A DNA stretch of 11,318 nt, from contig CAVGGQ010000061.1 of assembly GCA_963628785.1 (NCBI GenBank), forward strand, positions 1 through 11,318, written 5' to 3'. Below are positions 1 to 6,147 of the stretch, in pieces. The stretch is from Apopatocola sp963628785 (lineage in GTDB: Bacteria; Bacillota; Clostridia; Oscillospirales; Oscillospiraceae). Both the position numbers and the translations under genes were made by a program. The notes beneath the pieces are model-generated. The model worked only from the letters and a program-made list of their open reading frames with translations. It ran no database searches and was not told the DNA's origin. Positions within the stretch are counted from its first letter, which is position 1. The number at the start of each line of letters is the position of its first letter.

Positions 1-24
1 AGCGGGAGGTTTGCACTTCCCGCT
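1..24. terminator. Hairpin downstream of the integrase, possible terminator
   Basis: Bases 1-9 pair with 16-24 (nine pairs including one G-U) around the loop TTTGCA. The hairpin lies about 60 bp past the integrase stop codon. On the minus strand any T-run would fall outside the window; on the plus strand it is followed only by CCGTTTTCG. It may end integrase transcription or a gene arriving from the left. Confidence 0.45.
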
Positions 25-83
25 CCGTTTTCGTTGTCTGACAGATAAATACCGCCGCCAGCCACGCGCCCCGTGTAAAGCCG

Positions 84-1028
84 TCAGCGGCCTTTGGCGG
101 GCATTTTGATTTTTGCGCCGCTCGCTTTCATTTGCGCCAGCGGGGAAAAGTTGTCGTAGTTCTTCGTCAAATCCGCGTCGTAAATGGCGCAATAGTGCTT
201 CGTCATGGCAAGGGTGGAATGTCCCAATAGCTTTTGGAGCGTGAACGCGTCCCCGCCGCAGTCAATCAGGTATTTCCGCGCGAACGTGTGGCGGAACAGG
301 TGGATAGATGTTTTTTGCACCCCGCGCCGCGTGTTGTATCTTGCGATAGACTGCCGCAAGCCGTTCTCCGTCAGTTGTGTTCCCGTTTCCGTGCAAAAGA
401 GATAATCCGTAGGCTCCCCGCCACGGTAACGCCCATACTCCCGCAGAATGGCTATCATGGGGCTGCACAGGGGAATGACCTGCGCTTTTCGGTTCTTCGT
501 GTGTCGGTAGAACACAACGCCGCCGTCTAAATCCACGTCCCGAATTTGTATCGCCCTGACCGTCGCGGCGCGGCTCCCGCAGTTCAAAAGGAAATTGATA
601 ATCACCCAGTCCCGATATTCCGCAAAGGTAGTCTTGCGAATGTCGGGCTTTTTCAGAAGCGCGGTCAGCTCCGCGTCCGAATAGGTTTCCTTCACGGTTT
701 CCTCGGCCTTGTAAAGCGGGATATTCAGACGGGTCAGCCCCTGCTCATTGCACCAAGAGAAAAAGGATTTCAGAACGCGCGTGTAGCTGTTGATACTGTT
801 GGGAGAAAGTCCCGCGTCCCGCATGGAAACAATCATATCGTCCAAATCTGCCTTTTGGAGCGCGGCAACGTCCGTTCCCGTGTCCAAGTGCCGCGCCACG
901 GCTTTCCATTGGGAGGAATAGCTTTCCAGCGTCTTTTCCGCAAGCCCTTTTGCCCTGCGGGAAAGGAGGAAATCCGCAAAGGTTTCATCCAATGTGGCGG
1001 TGCAATTCATCCTGATTTTCTTCATCAT
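84..1028 (-). CDS. Tyrosine recombinase / site-specific integrase of a tRNA-integrated element
   Basis: This 314-aa protein belongs to the phage-integrase/XerC-XerD family, which cuts and rejoins DNA through a covalent tyrosine intermediate. An N-terminal SAM-like core-binding domain (about residues 10-95, with the TLESYSSQWKA and SINSYTRVLKSFFSW helices) is followed by the catalytic domain. The full set of active-site residues is visible: R153 (CGSR), K178 (HTKN), H243 and R246 (HLFRH), H270 (LGHS) and Y279 (MTKHY), with the usual nine-residue spacing from His to Tyr. The start at 1028 is preferred because AAGAGGT lies 5 nt upstream; the frame stays open to an ATG at 1061 that has no ribosome binding site. 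An adjacent ATG at 1025 is equally possible. The gene is read away from the 3' end of tRNA-Ala, as expected for an integrase next to its attachment site. No excisionase is visible. It appears intact. Confidence 0.93.
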   Translation of the reverse strand: MMKKIRMNCTATLDETFADFLLSRRAKGLAEKTLESYSSQWKAVARHLDTGTDVAALQKADLDDMIVSMRDAGLSPNSINSYTRVLKSFFSWCNEQGLTRLNIPLYKAEETVKETYSDAELTALLKKPDIRKTTFAEYRDWVIINFLLNCGSRAATVRAIQIRDVDLDGGVVFYRHTKNRKAQVIPLCSPMIAILREYGRYRGGEPTDYLFCTETGTQLTENGLRQSIARYNTRRGVQKTSIHLFRHTFARKYLIDCGGDAFTLQKLLGHSTLAMTKHYCAIYDADLTKNYDNFSPLAQMKASGAKIKMPAKGR

Positions 1029-1030
1029 AC

Positions 1031-1042
1031 CTGACCTCTTGA
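1031..1042. repeat. 12-bp direct repeat, integrase-side copy
   Basis: CTGACCTCTTGA here is identical to bases 1200-1211 inside tRNA-Ala. On the minus strand this copy holds the AAGAGGTCAG ribosome binding site of the integrase. It could be an integrase arm-binding site, a decayed core sequence, or chance. Confidence 0.4.
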
Positions 1043-1119
1043 TTTTCAAAATTTCCATCAAAAATCAAGCGCACAGGTGCCTTTTGCAAATCCCTCGAAT
1101 TTTCTACTTTTGGAAAAGA

Positions 1120-1153
1120 AAAAACCTTGAAATCAGATGATTTCAAGGTTTTT
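1120..1153 (-). terminator. Intrinsic terminator of tRNA-Ala
   Basis: This is a perfect 16-bp inverted repeat (1120-1135 with 1138-1153). On the minus strand it reads as a CCTTGAAATCA stem ending in TTTTTTCTTTTCC, the form of a Rho-independent terminator. It begins 20 nt past the tRNA 3' end and lies between the tRNA and the integrase start, so it should stop tRNA transcription before the integrase. Confidence 0.88.
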
Positions 1154-1173
1154 CTTGTGCCTCAGCGCACATT

Positions 1174-1249
<76 letters not shown>

Positions 1250-1282
1250 ACGGGATTTGCCGTCTTTCAATCGGCGAAGATT

Positions 1283-1311
1283 ATAATACCAAAGTTGGTG
1301 CCGAATGTCAA
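1283..1311 (-). promoter_or_regulatory. Sigma-A promoter of tRNA-Ala
   Basis: The minus strand shows TTGACA (1306-1311), a 17-bp spacer and TATTAT (1283-1288). Transcription would start near 1276, about 27 nt before the mature tRNA 5' end. An A/T-rich block directly upstream (about 1315-1340) could act as an UP element. Confidence 0.88.
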
Positions 1312-1347
1312 CCCCTATTTAAAAAAATTTTGATTTTTTTTGTGTGC

Positions 1348-1379
1348 CCTCCGCTTCCTCAAATTTGGGGAAGCGGAGG
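1348..1379. other. Strong 13-bp hairpin between the FAD gene and the tRNA promoter
   Basis: CCTCCGCTTCCTC (1348-1360) pairs with GGGGAAGCGGAGG (1367-1379) around AAATTT, with one wobble pair. Neither strand has a T-run directly after it, so it is not a textbook terminator. It lies downstream of the minus-strand FAD gene and may stabilise or end that transcript. Confidence 0.5.
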
Positions 1380-1389
1380 ACTTGATCTT

Positions 1390-1472
1390 GGGCAGCGCCG
1401 CACAATATCGTCTGCGGCGCTTTGCGGGAATTTTGCTCGCAAAGCGCTCTTGCCGAATTATGCGGTGTTGTC
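1390..1472 (-). repeat. Palindromic dispersed repeat, short copy (83 bp)
   Basis: The minus strand reads ACACCGCATAATTCGGCAAG near the start and ATTGTGCGGCGCTGCC at the end, matching both ends of the 161-bp repeat at 11158-11318. This copy lacks about 78 bp from the middle. Its ends are imperfect inverted repeats (GGCAGCGCCGCACAAT against GGACAACACCGCATAAT). It lies about 20 bp past the stop codon of the FAD gene. There is no transposase gene, so it is a REP- or MITE-like intergenic element. Confidence 0.85.
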
Positions 1473-1491
1473 CTTGACTTCGCGGTGCAGG

Positions 1492-2895
1492 TCAGGGGTT
1501 CTCCTGGCGCATGATCTCGCGTCCCATGAGGACGCCCATGACGGAGGCCATCATGAGGCCGCGCGTCCAGCCGGAGGAGTCGCCGAGGCAGTGCAGACGG
1601 GCGATGTTCGTGTTGAGGTCGGCGTCCATCTTCACGCGGTTGGAGTAGAACTTCAGCTCTGGCGAGTAGAGCAGCGTTTCGTACGAGGCGAAGCCCGGCA
1701 CGACCTGGTCGACGGCCTTGATAAAGTTGATGATGTTCGTCATGCTGCGGTACGGCAGGGCGGCGGTGATGTCGCCGGCGACGGCATCGGGCAGCGTCGG
1801 GCGGACGTTCGACTGCGCGAGCTCCTTCTCCCAGGTGCGCTTGCCGTCGAGAATATCGCCGTAGCGCTGCACGAGGATGTGGCCGTTGGCGAGCATGTTC
1901 GTGAGCTCACCGACCTTCTGCGCGTAGCTGATGGGCTGGTTGAACGGCACGGAGAAGTTGTGCGAGCAGAGGATGGAGAGGTTGGTGTTCGGGCTCTTCT
2001 TCTCCTTGTAGGAGTGGCCGTTCACGACGGCGAGGCCGTTGTCGTAGTTCTCCTGCGAGACGAAGCCGCCGGGGTTCTGGCAGAAGGTACGCACCTTGTT
2101 TTTGAACGGCGCGGGGTAGCCGATGAGTTTGGACTCGTAGAGCACCTCGTTGACCGTTTCCATGATCTCATTGCGGACCTCCACGCGCACGCCGATGTCG
2201 ACGGTGCCGGGCTGGTGGGCAATGCCGTGCTCGGCGCAGAGCGTCTCGAGCCAGTCAGCGCCGCGGCGGCCGGTGGCGACGATGGTGCGTCCGGCTTCGA
2301 TCTCGCGCTCCTTCTTGCCGTCGGAGATGACGGCGCCGAGGCAGACCTCATCCTTGAGGCGCAGATCGAGGCACTCCCAGCCAAAAATGAGCTCCACGCC
2401 GTTGTCGGCGAGGTAGCGTTCGATGGCGAGGTAGATGCCCTGGGCCTTTTCGGTGCCCATGTGGCGGATGGGGCAGTCGACGAGCTTCAGGCCCGCCTGA
2501 ATGGCACGGCGGCGGATGTCCTTCACCTTGTCGGGGTCACTGATGCCCTCGATGTGCGTGTCCGCGCCGAATTCCAGATAGATGGAGTCGGCATAGTCGA
2601 TCGTCTCCTGCGCCTGCTGCGCGCCGACGAGCGTCGGCAGGTCGCCGCCCACCTCGTACGAGAGGGAGAGCTTGCCGTCCGAGAACGCGCCCGCGCCGGA
2701 GAAGCCGGTCGTGATGTGGCAGTAAGGTTTGCAGTTCATGCACCGTCCGGTCTCTGCCTTCGGGCAGTGGCGGTGCTCCACGCTCCGGCCTTTTTCCACG
2801 AGCGTGATGTGGCCCTTGTACCCCTTGCGAATGAGCTCAATGGCCGTAAAAATGCCGGCCGGGCCGGCGCCGATGATCAGGATGTCTGTCTTCAT
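1492..2895 (-). CDS. COG2509-type FAD-dependent dehydrogenase
   Basis: This 467-aa cytoplasmic flavoprotein has an N-terminal Rossmann dinucleotide-binding motif (IIGAGPAG, residues 7-14) ending in the VEKG acidic strand end (33-36). A Cys-rich segment follows (C44, C52, C55, C59) and then FSGAGAFSDGKL. IVATGRRG and the C-terminal CLGDSSGWTRGLMMASVMG supply the remaining FAD contacts. The motif set fits the uncharacterized FAD-dependent dehydrogenases of COG2509; the physiological substrate is not known. The ATG at 2895 has AAGGTGG just upstream and overlaps the stop codon of the preceding gene (ATGA), so the two genes are probably translationally coupled. It appears intact, with the palindromic repeat directly downstream. 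The Cys cluster could be redox-active or bind metal; that is inference. Confidence 0.9.
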   Translation of the reverse strand: MKTDILIIGAGPAGIFTAIELIRKGYKGHITLVEKGRSVEHRHCPKAETGRCMNCKPYCHITTGFSGAGAFSDGKLSLSYEVGGDLPTLVGAQQAQETIDYADSIYLEFGADTHIEGISDPDKVKDIRRRAIQAGLKLVDCPIRHMGTEKAQGIYLAIERYLADNGVELIFGWECLDLRLKDEVCLGAVISDGKKEREIEAGRTIVATGRRGADWLETLCAEHGIAHQPGTVDIGVRVEVRNEIMETVNEVLYESKLIGYPAPFKNKVRTFCQNPGGFVSQENYDNGLAVVNGHSYKEKKSPNTNLSILCSHNFSVPFNQPISYAQKVGELTNMLANGHILVQRYGDILDGKRTWEKELAQSNVRPTLPDAVAGDITAALPYRSMTNIINFIKAVDQVVPGFASYETLLYSPELKFYSNRVKMDADLNTNIARLHCLGDSSGWTRGLMMASVMGVLMGREIMRQENP

Positions 2896-3299
2896 GGTTC
2901 CACCTTTACATTTTCAATGCCGTGCTTCTCAAACTCGGCAAAGTACTCTTCCATACGCGCATTCAGTTCTTCCGTGTCGTCCTGACTGACCTGCTCGGCG
3001 CTCATGTCGCGGCGTGCCAGCTCCTCGGCGAGGATATCATAGAAAACGGCGTCCTCATAGTCGGCGATCGCCTCGTGGATGCCGCCCTCTTCAAACGCGC
3101 GCGAAGGATACGAATGTCCGCGCCAGCGCTGCACGAGCGCACGCATGCCGTGCTCCGGGCAGAGCGAAAAGAGCTTCTCCTCGAGATTGTCGTAGTCCTC
3201 GAACCGGTCGTCATCACGGCAGGAATTGAGGATCCAGTTTCCGATGTACACCATGTCCAGCAGACGGCGGAATTCTTTTTCCGTAAGTTCCAGCTGCAT
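2892..3299 (-). CDS. Acidic protein of unknown function, first gene of the FAD-protein operon
   Basis: I do not recognise a named family for this 135-aa protein. It is soluble and acidic, with no membrane segment or signal peptide. The N-terminal half (LTEKEFRRLLDMVYIGNWILNS) and middle look helical, and a Glu-rich C-terminal helix (about 100-128) may form a coiled coil. The ATG at 3299 has AAAGGAG about 10 nt upstream. Its stop codon overlaps the FAD-protein start by four bases, which implies coordinated production and perhaps a working partnership. A -10 element lies at 3340-3345. Confidence 0.82.
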   Translation of the reverse strand: MQLELTEKEFRRLLDMVYIGNWILNSCRDDDRFEDYDNLEEKLFSLCPEHGMRALVQRWRGHSYPSRAFEEGGIHEAIADYEDAVFYDILAEELARRDMSAEQVSQDDTEELNARMEEYFAEFEKHGIENVKVEP

Positions 3300-3339
3300 A
3301 TGTGAGCCACTCCTTTCCGAAAATGCACATACATTATTT

Positions 3340-3345
3340 ATTATA
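3340..3345 (-). promoter_or_regulatory. Probable -10 element for the 135-aa protein / FAD-protein operon
   Basis: TATAAT lies on the minus strand about 40 nt before the ATG at 3299. At 17-bp spacing the -35 position reads TGGCTA, a poor match to consensus, so the promoter may be weak or need an activator. It is divergent from the promoter at 3402-3430. Confidence 0.6.
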
Positions 3346-3401
3346 ACAAACTCCTCGCAAAATAGCCAGATATTTTTTTGCTCAATTTTTCATGAAATTG
3401 C

Positions 3402-3430
3402 TTGCCAACGGCGGGGTTTTCGCATATAAT
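3402..3430 (+). promoter_or_regulatory. Sigma-A promoter of the DUF1934 gene
   Basis: TTGCCA (3402-3407), a 17-bp spacer and TATAAT (3425-3430) nearly match consensus. The predicted start near 3437 is 24 nt before the ATG at 3461. The promoter lies inside the upstream in-frame extension to an ATG at 3392, which argues against that longer start. Confidence 0.88.
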
Positions 3431-3460
3431 CTACGGCATCACTTGCGGGAGGTGTTTTTT

Positions 3461-3919
3461 ATGCGAATGAAAGATGTTATCATATCGGTACTGGGCGTGC
3501 AGCAGAGCTTGAACGGGCCGGACTCGATGGAGCTTGTTACCGCCGGGCAGTACGGGCAGGACGACAAGGAGACGCTCCTCACATGGCAGGAGAGCGAGCT
3601 CACCGGCATGGAGGGGACAAAGACCTCGCTGAGCGTGAAGCCCGACGGTGTGGTGCTCTCCCGCGAAGGCGCGCTTACCTCACGCATGGAGTTTGAGGAG
3701 GGACAGAAAAAGTACTTCCTCTATGAGACGCCGTTCGGCTCGGCCACGATGGGGCTGGACACGCGGTGCATCATTAACCGCCTCGGCACACATGGCGGCG
3801 AGATGGAGATCGAGTACAGCGTCGACATGGACCACACGATCGTCGGACGCAACCGCTTCTTCATCCGCGTCCGGGAGCCGCGCGAGAGCCACATCAGCGA
3901 CATTTCCTGGCCGAATTAA
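3461..3919 (+). CDS. DUF1934 (YwiB-like) beta-barrel protein
   Basis: This 152-aa protein matches the DUF1934 family of Firmicutes, small proteins with a calycin-like beta-barrel fold and no firmly established function. Recognisable stretches are SELTGMEGTKTSLSV (about 45-59), a YETPFGSATMGLDT strand pair (about 88-101), and the C-terminal EMEIEYSVDMDH and GRNRFFIRVRE strands. There is no signal peptide or membrane segment. The start at 3461 is set by GGGAGG (3447-3452, 8 nt spacing) and by the promoter just upstream. The gene is probably monocistronic; abrB, 115 bp downstream, has its own promoter. Confidence 0.88.
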   Translation: MRMKDVIISVLGVQQSLNGPDSMELVTAGQYGQDDKETLLTWQESELTGMEGTKTSLSVKPDGVVLSREGALTSRMEFEEGQKKYFLYETPFGSATMGLDTRCIINRLGTHGGEMEIEYSVDMDHTIVGRNRFFIRVREPRESHISDISWPN

Positions 3920-3970
3920 GGGCTCTTTCCCCACTTCGCGAAAATGCGAAAAAAAGACTTTCTTTCTCTC

Positions 3971-3999
3971 TTGCTTTTTTCCACGGGACAGTATATAGT
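3971..3999 (+). promoter_or_regulatory. Probable promoter of the abrB-like gene
   Basis: TTGCTT (3971-3976), a 17-bp spacer and TATAGT (3994-3999) lie about 35 nt before the ATG at 4035. TATATA at 3992-3997 overlaps the same -10 position. The -35 is a moderate match. Confidence 0.6.
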
Positions 4000-4034
4000 T
4001 TACATAAGAAATTATTCGGGAGCGGAGAGAATCG

Positions 4035-4289
4035 ATGAAGTCGACGGGAATTGTACGCAAAATTGACGAGCTCGGGCGCGTGGTGCTGCCGATTGAACTG
4101 CGGCGGACGCTGAATCTGGAAGTGCGCGACCCGGTGGAAATATTCATTGACGGCGATGCCATCGTGCTGCGGAAATACGATGCCGCCTGTCTTTTTTGCG
4201 GCGCGCCGCGCAATCTCCTCTCCTACCGCGGAAAGCAGATCTGCCGCGACTGTCTCCGCCGCCTCCGCGAAGAAACCGCCGACAAGTGA
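4035..4289 (+). CDS. abrB: AbrB-family transition-state regulator with a C-terminal Cys4 motif
   Basis: This 84-aa protein starts MKSTGIVRKIDELGRVVLPI, nearly the same as the DNA-binding SpoVT/AbrB swapped-hairpin domain of B. subtilis AbrB (residues 1-50), and keeps R8, R15, R23 and R24. These proteins bind A/T-rich operators as dimers or tetramers and repress stationary-phase genes. The C-terminal third differs from Bacillus AbrB: C52-x2-C55 and C70-x2-C73 form a likely zinc ribbon, a version also common in clostridia. The ribosome binding site is the GGGAGCGGAG stretch ahead of the ATG. A Rho-independent terminator follows at 4300-4335. Closeness to rsmI and the trmN6-like gene recalls the B. 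subtilis neighbourhood. The exact orthologue (AbrB, Abh or SpoVT-like) is uncertain. Confidence 0.9.
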   Translation: MKSTGIVRKIDELGRVVLPIELRRTLNLEVRDPVEIFIDGDAIVLRKYDAACLFCGAPRNLLSYRGKQICRDCLRRLREETADK

Positions 4290-4299
4290 ACAAGCAAAG

Positions 4300-4335
4300 A
4301 AAACCGGCCCCCGCCGAAGCGGGAGCCGGTTTTTT
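4300..4335 (+). terminator. Intrinsic terminator of the abrB-like gene
   Basis: AAAACCGGC (4300-4308) and CCCGC pair with GCGGG and GCCGGTTTT across one A-C mismatch around the loop CGAA, followed by a T-run to 4335. It lies 10 bp past the stop codon. Confidence 0.92.
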
Positions 4336-4353
4336 GCGTTCTATCGAATTATC

Positions 4354-4602
4354 CTCGCGAGGTTCCCGCCACAGCGGGAACGAGCCGTCTCCCGCAATGT
4401 TCGCGCCATCCGGCGCGAACGAGCGAAAGCCTCGCAGAGTTTGCGCCCGCAGGCGCAAATAAAGCGGGATCATTTTTTCCGGCGACATGCGCGTCGGAAA
4501 AAATTCCTCTCGCGGAGCGGAGTGTCGACCGGCCTGCGAAGCGGGACGACGAGGCGCGGAGCGCAGCGTAACTCTCTCGTTCGGATGCTCGCATCTGAAC
4601 GA
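4354..4602. repeat. Dense array of hairpins between convergent genes
   Basis: No gene is seen between 4336 and 4604. The stretch holds at least six stem-loops: 4362-4381 (8 bp, loop CACA), 4399-4420 (9 bp, loop ATCC), 4420-4434 (GAAA tetraloop with one bulge), 4440-4459 (8 bp, loop CGCA), 4473-4503 (12 bp with one wobble, loop ACATGCG) and 4577-4602 (11 bp with one wobble, loop CTCG). Three stems share the same base, GTTC pairing with GAAC and followed by GA, while their inner stems differ yet still pair. The part at 4504-4570 is GA-rich with GCGGAGCGGAG-type repeats and no clear fold. It may be a dispersed intergenic repeat or the structured 3' end of the minus-strand kinase-like transcript. 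Confidence 0.7.
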
Positions 4603-4604
4603 AG

Positions 4605-5201
4605 TTAATAGAGGGACGCTATAATGTCTACGCACTTATCGATGCCGAGGGTGCCGGAATCGAGGATGATTTGGTAGTGGTTCATGTTGCCCCACTCGAG
4701 GTCGGTGTAGAACTGGTAGTAGAGCGCGCGGCGTTTGTCCTTGTCGCGCAGACGCTTTTCGGTCGGCTCCTCGGTCTCGCCGTACTTCTCCACGATGCGC
4801 TTGGCGCGCTTCTCGAAGTCGGAGTGGATGAACACCTTGAGAAGGTCGGCGGTGTTTTCCAGAATGGCGTCGGCGCAGCGGCCGACGATGACGCAGCTCT
4901 CCTTCTGACCGATGTCGAGGATGATGCGGCGCTGGATAGCCCACAGATAATCCTGGTTGGTCGGCACACCGAACGAGCGCACGGAGGAGAACGCCACGGC
5001 CGTCCAGCTGCTGTGGGTGGCGTATTCGCTCTCGTTGGTGATATATTCCTTGGAAAGACCGCTCTCCTCGGCGAGCTTGTCGATAAGCTCCTGATCGTAG
5101 CAGGGGATGCCGAGGCGCTCGGCGACTTTGCGGCCGATGGTGCGTCCGCCGCTGCCGAACTCGCGGCCGATGGTAATGATGCGTTTCTTTTCCGATTCCA
5201 T
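4605..5201 (-). CDS. Cytidylate-kinase-like P-loop protein
   Basis: This 198-aa protein belongs to the cytidylate kinase-like family (Pfam Cytidylate_kin2), not to canonical Cmk. It has a glycine-rich P-loop, ITIGREFGSGGRTIGRK (residues 9-25), where Cmk has GPAGAGKST; GIPCYDQELIDKLAEESGL; VIVGRCADAILE, typical of the family's middle; and a charged lid-like segment (EKRLRDKDKRRALYY) expected to close over nucleotide. The true substrate of this family is not well established. The ATG at 5201 is preferred to the in-frame ATG at 5207 because AGGAGG (5210-5214) is 8 nt from the former and only 2 nt from the latter. It has its own -10 element at 5256-5261, 90 bp after rsmI, so it may be co-transcribed or independent. 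Confidence 0.85.
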   Translation of the reverse strand: MESEKKRIITIGREFGSGGRTIGRKVAERLGIPCYDQELIDKLAEESGLSKEYITNESEYATHSSWTAVAFSSVRSFGVPTNQDYLWAIQRRIILDIGQKESCVIVGRCADAILENTADLLKVFIHSDFEKRAKRIVEKYGETEEPTEKRLRDKDKRRALYYQFYTDLEWGNMNHYQIILDSGTLGIDKCVDIIASLY

Positions 5202-5255
5202 TTTCATATCCTCCTTTTTAAGGGCAGGTCGGTTTCCGGTATCTTTTGTATGTTT

Positions 5256-5261
5256 ATTATA
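5256..5261 (-). promoter_or_regulatory. Possible -10 element of the cytidylate-kinase-like gene
   Basis: TATAAT on the minus strand lies about 55 nt before the start codon at 5201. No good -35 is seen at 16-18 bp (about TTTTCC), so this is a weaker candidate in the gap after rsmI. Confidence 0.5.
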
Positions 5262-5291
5262 GCATATTTTTTTGCGGAGGAAAAGAGGAAA

Positions 5292-6143
5292 TTATTTCTC
5301 TTCGCTCTCGTTGTTTTCGCGGACGAGGGCGGCGTGGTAGAGGTCGTTGCGGCTTTGCCCGGTCTCGCCGGCGGCTCGCTTGGCGGCGTCCTTGAGCTTC
5401 ATGCCATCGGCGCGGTACTGCTCCACGAGCTCGAGCGCCTCCTCGAGCGGCAGACGCGGGCCGCGCTCGACCGGTGCGCCGCGGATGACGAGCACGAATT
5501 CCCCGCGCGGACGCTCGGCGCTGTAGTGCTCGAGAGCCTGCGCGATGGTGGTGCGGATGATCTCCTCGTGGATCTTCGTGAGCTCGCGCCCGAGGGCGAT
5601 GTCTCGGTCGCCGAGCACATCGAGAAGGTCGCCGAGCGTTTCGATGAGCTTGTGCGGTGCTTCGTAGAGAACCATCGTGCGGTGCTCGTGACGAAGCGTT
5701 TCGAGATGCTCCTTGCGGGATTTATTGGATGTGGAGAGGAAGCCCTCGAAGGTGAAGCGCTGCGTCGGCAGGCCCGACATGGCGAGAGCCGTGATGACCG
5801 CGCTCGGCCCGGGGGCGGCGGACACCGTGATGCCGTGCTCGCCGCACAGACGCACCAGCTCCTCGCCGGGGTCGGAAATGGCGGGCATTCCCGCGTCGGA
5901 TACGAGCGCGCAGTTCTCCCCGCCGAGCAGGCGCGGGATAATGACGGCGGCACTTTCCACCTTGTTGTGCTCATAGTAGCTGATGAGCGGGCGGCGGATG
6001 CCGAAGTGGTTGAGGAGCTTGAGCGTAACGCGCGTGTCCTCCGCGGCGATGAAGTCGACGCTCCGCAGCGTCTCCACGGCGCGCGGCGACAAGTCGTTCA
6101 GATTCCCGATGGGCGTGCCCACCAGATAGAGTGTTCCGGCCAT
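5292..6143 (-). CDS. rsmI: 16S rRNA (cytidine1402-2'-O)-methyltransferase RsmI
   Basis: This 283-aa SAM-dependent enzyme methylates the ribose of C1402 in the 16S rRNA decoding centre. It has the tetrapyrrole-methylase fold and the family signatures GTPIGNL (9-15), AEDTR (34-38), SDAGMPAISDPGEELV (82-97), AAPGPSAVITALAMSGLP (109-126), the LYEAPHKL segment and the RELTKIHEE segment. The start at 6143 gives MAGTLYLVGTP, as in homologues; GGGAGG lies 9 nt upstream. The frame runs on to an ATG at 6248, but that extension lies inside the upstream methyltransferase gene and is not homologous. Only 4 nt separate it from that gene, so the two form an operon. Confidence 0.96.
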   Translation of the reverse strand: MAGTLYLVGTPIGNLNDLSPRAVETLRSVDFIAAEDTRVTLKLLNHFGIRRPLISYYEHNKVESAAVIIPRLLGGENCALVSDAGMPAISDPGEELVRLCGEHGITVSAAPGPSAVITALAMSGLPTQRFTFEGFLSTSNKSRKEHLETLRHEHRTMVLYEAPHKLIETLGDLLDVLGDRDIALGRELTKIHEEIIRTTIAQALEHYSAERPRGEFVLVIRGAPVERGPRLPLEEALELVEQYRADGMKLKDAAKRAAGETGQSRNDLYHAALVRENNESEEK

Positions 6144-6147
6144 AGAT

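Noticed and set aside
1348..1379. Classical terminator for the FAD gene
   Set aside because: The stem is strong, but neither strand has a T-run directly after it, so it is listed only as a hairpin.
1330..2985. Long open frame (551 codons) on the plus strand opposite the FAD gene
   Set aside because: It is a GC-rich antisense shadow: low-complexity Val/Ala/Arg/Asp/Glu translation, no ribosome binding site, and the opposite strand has clear FAD motifs. Its N-terminus is the translated palindromic repeat.
3392..3460. N-terminal extension of the DUF1934 protein
   Set aside because: The extension contains the gene's own -35 and -10, and the ribosome binding site fits the ATG at 3461.
4354..4602. 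CRISPR array
   Set aside because: The hairpins have no constant repeat of 24-40 bp with regular unique spacers, and no cas gene is near.
4605..5201. Canonical cytidylate kinase Cmk
   Set aside because: The P-loop and middle motifs match the cytidylate kinase-like family, not the GPAGAGKST-type enzyme.
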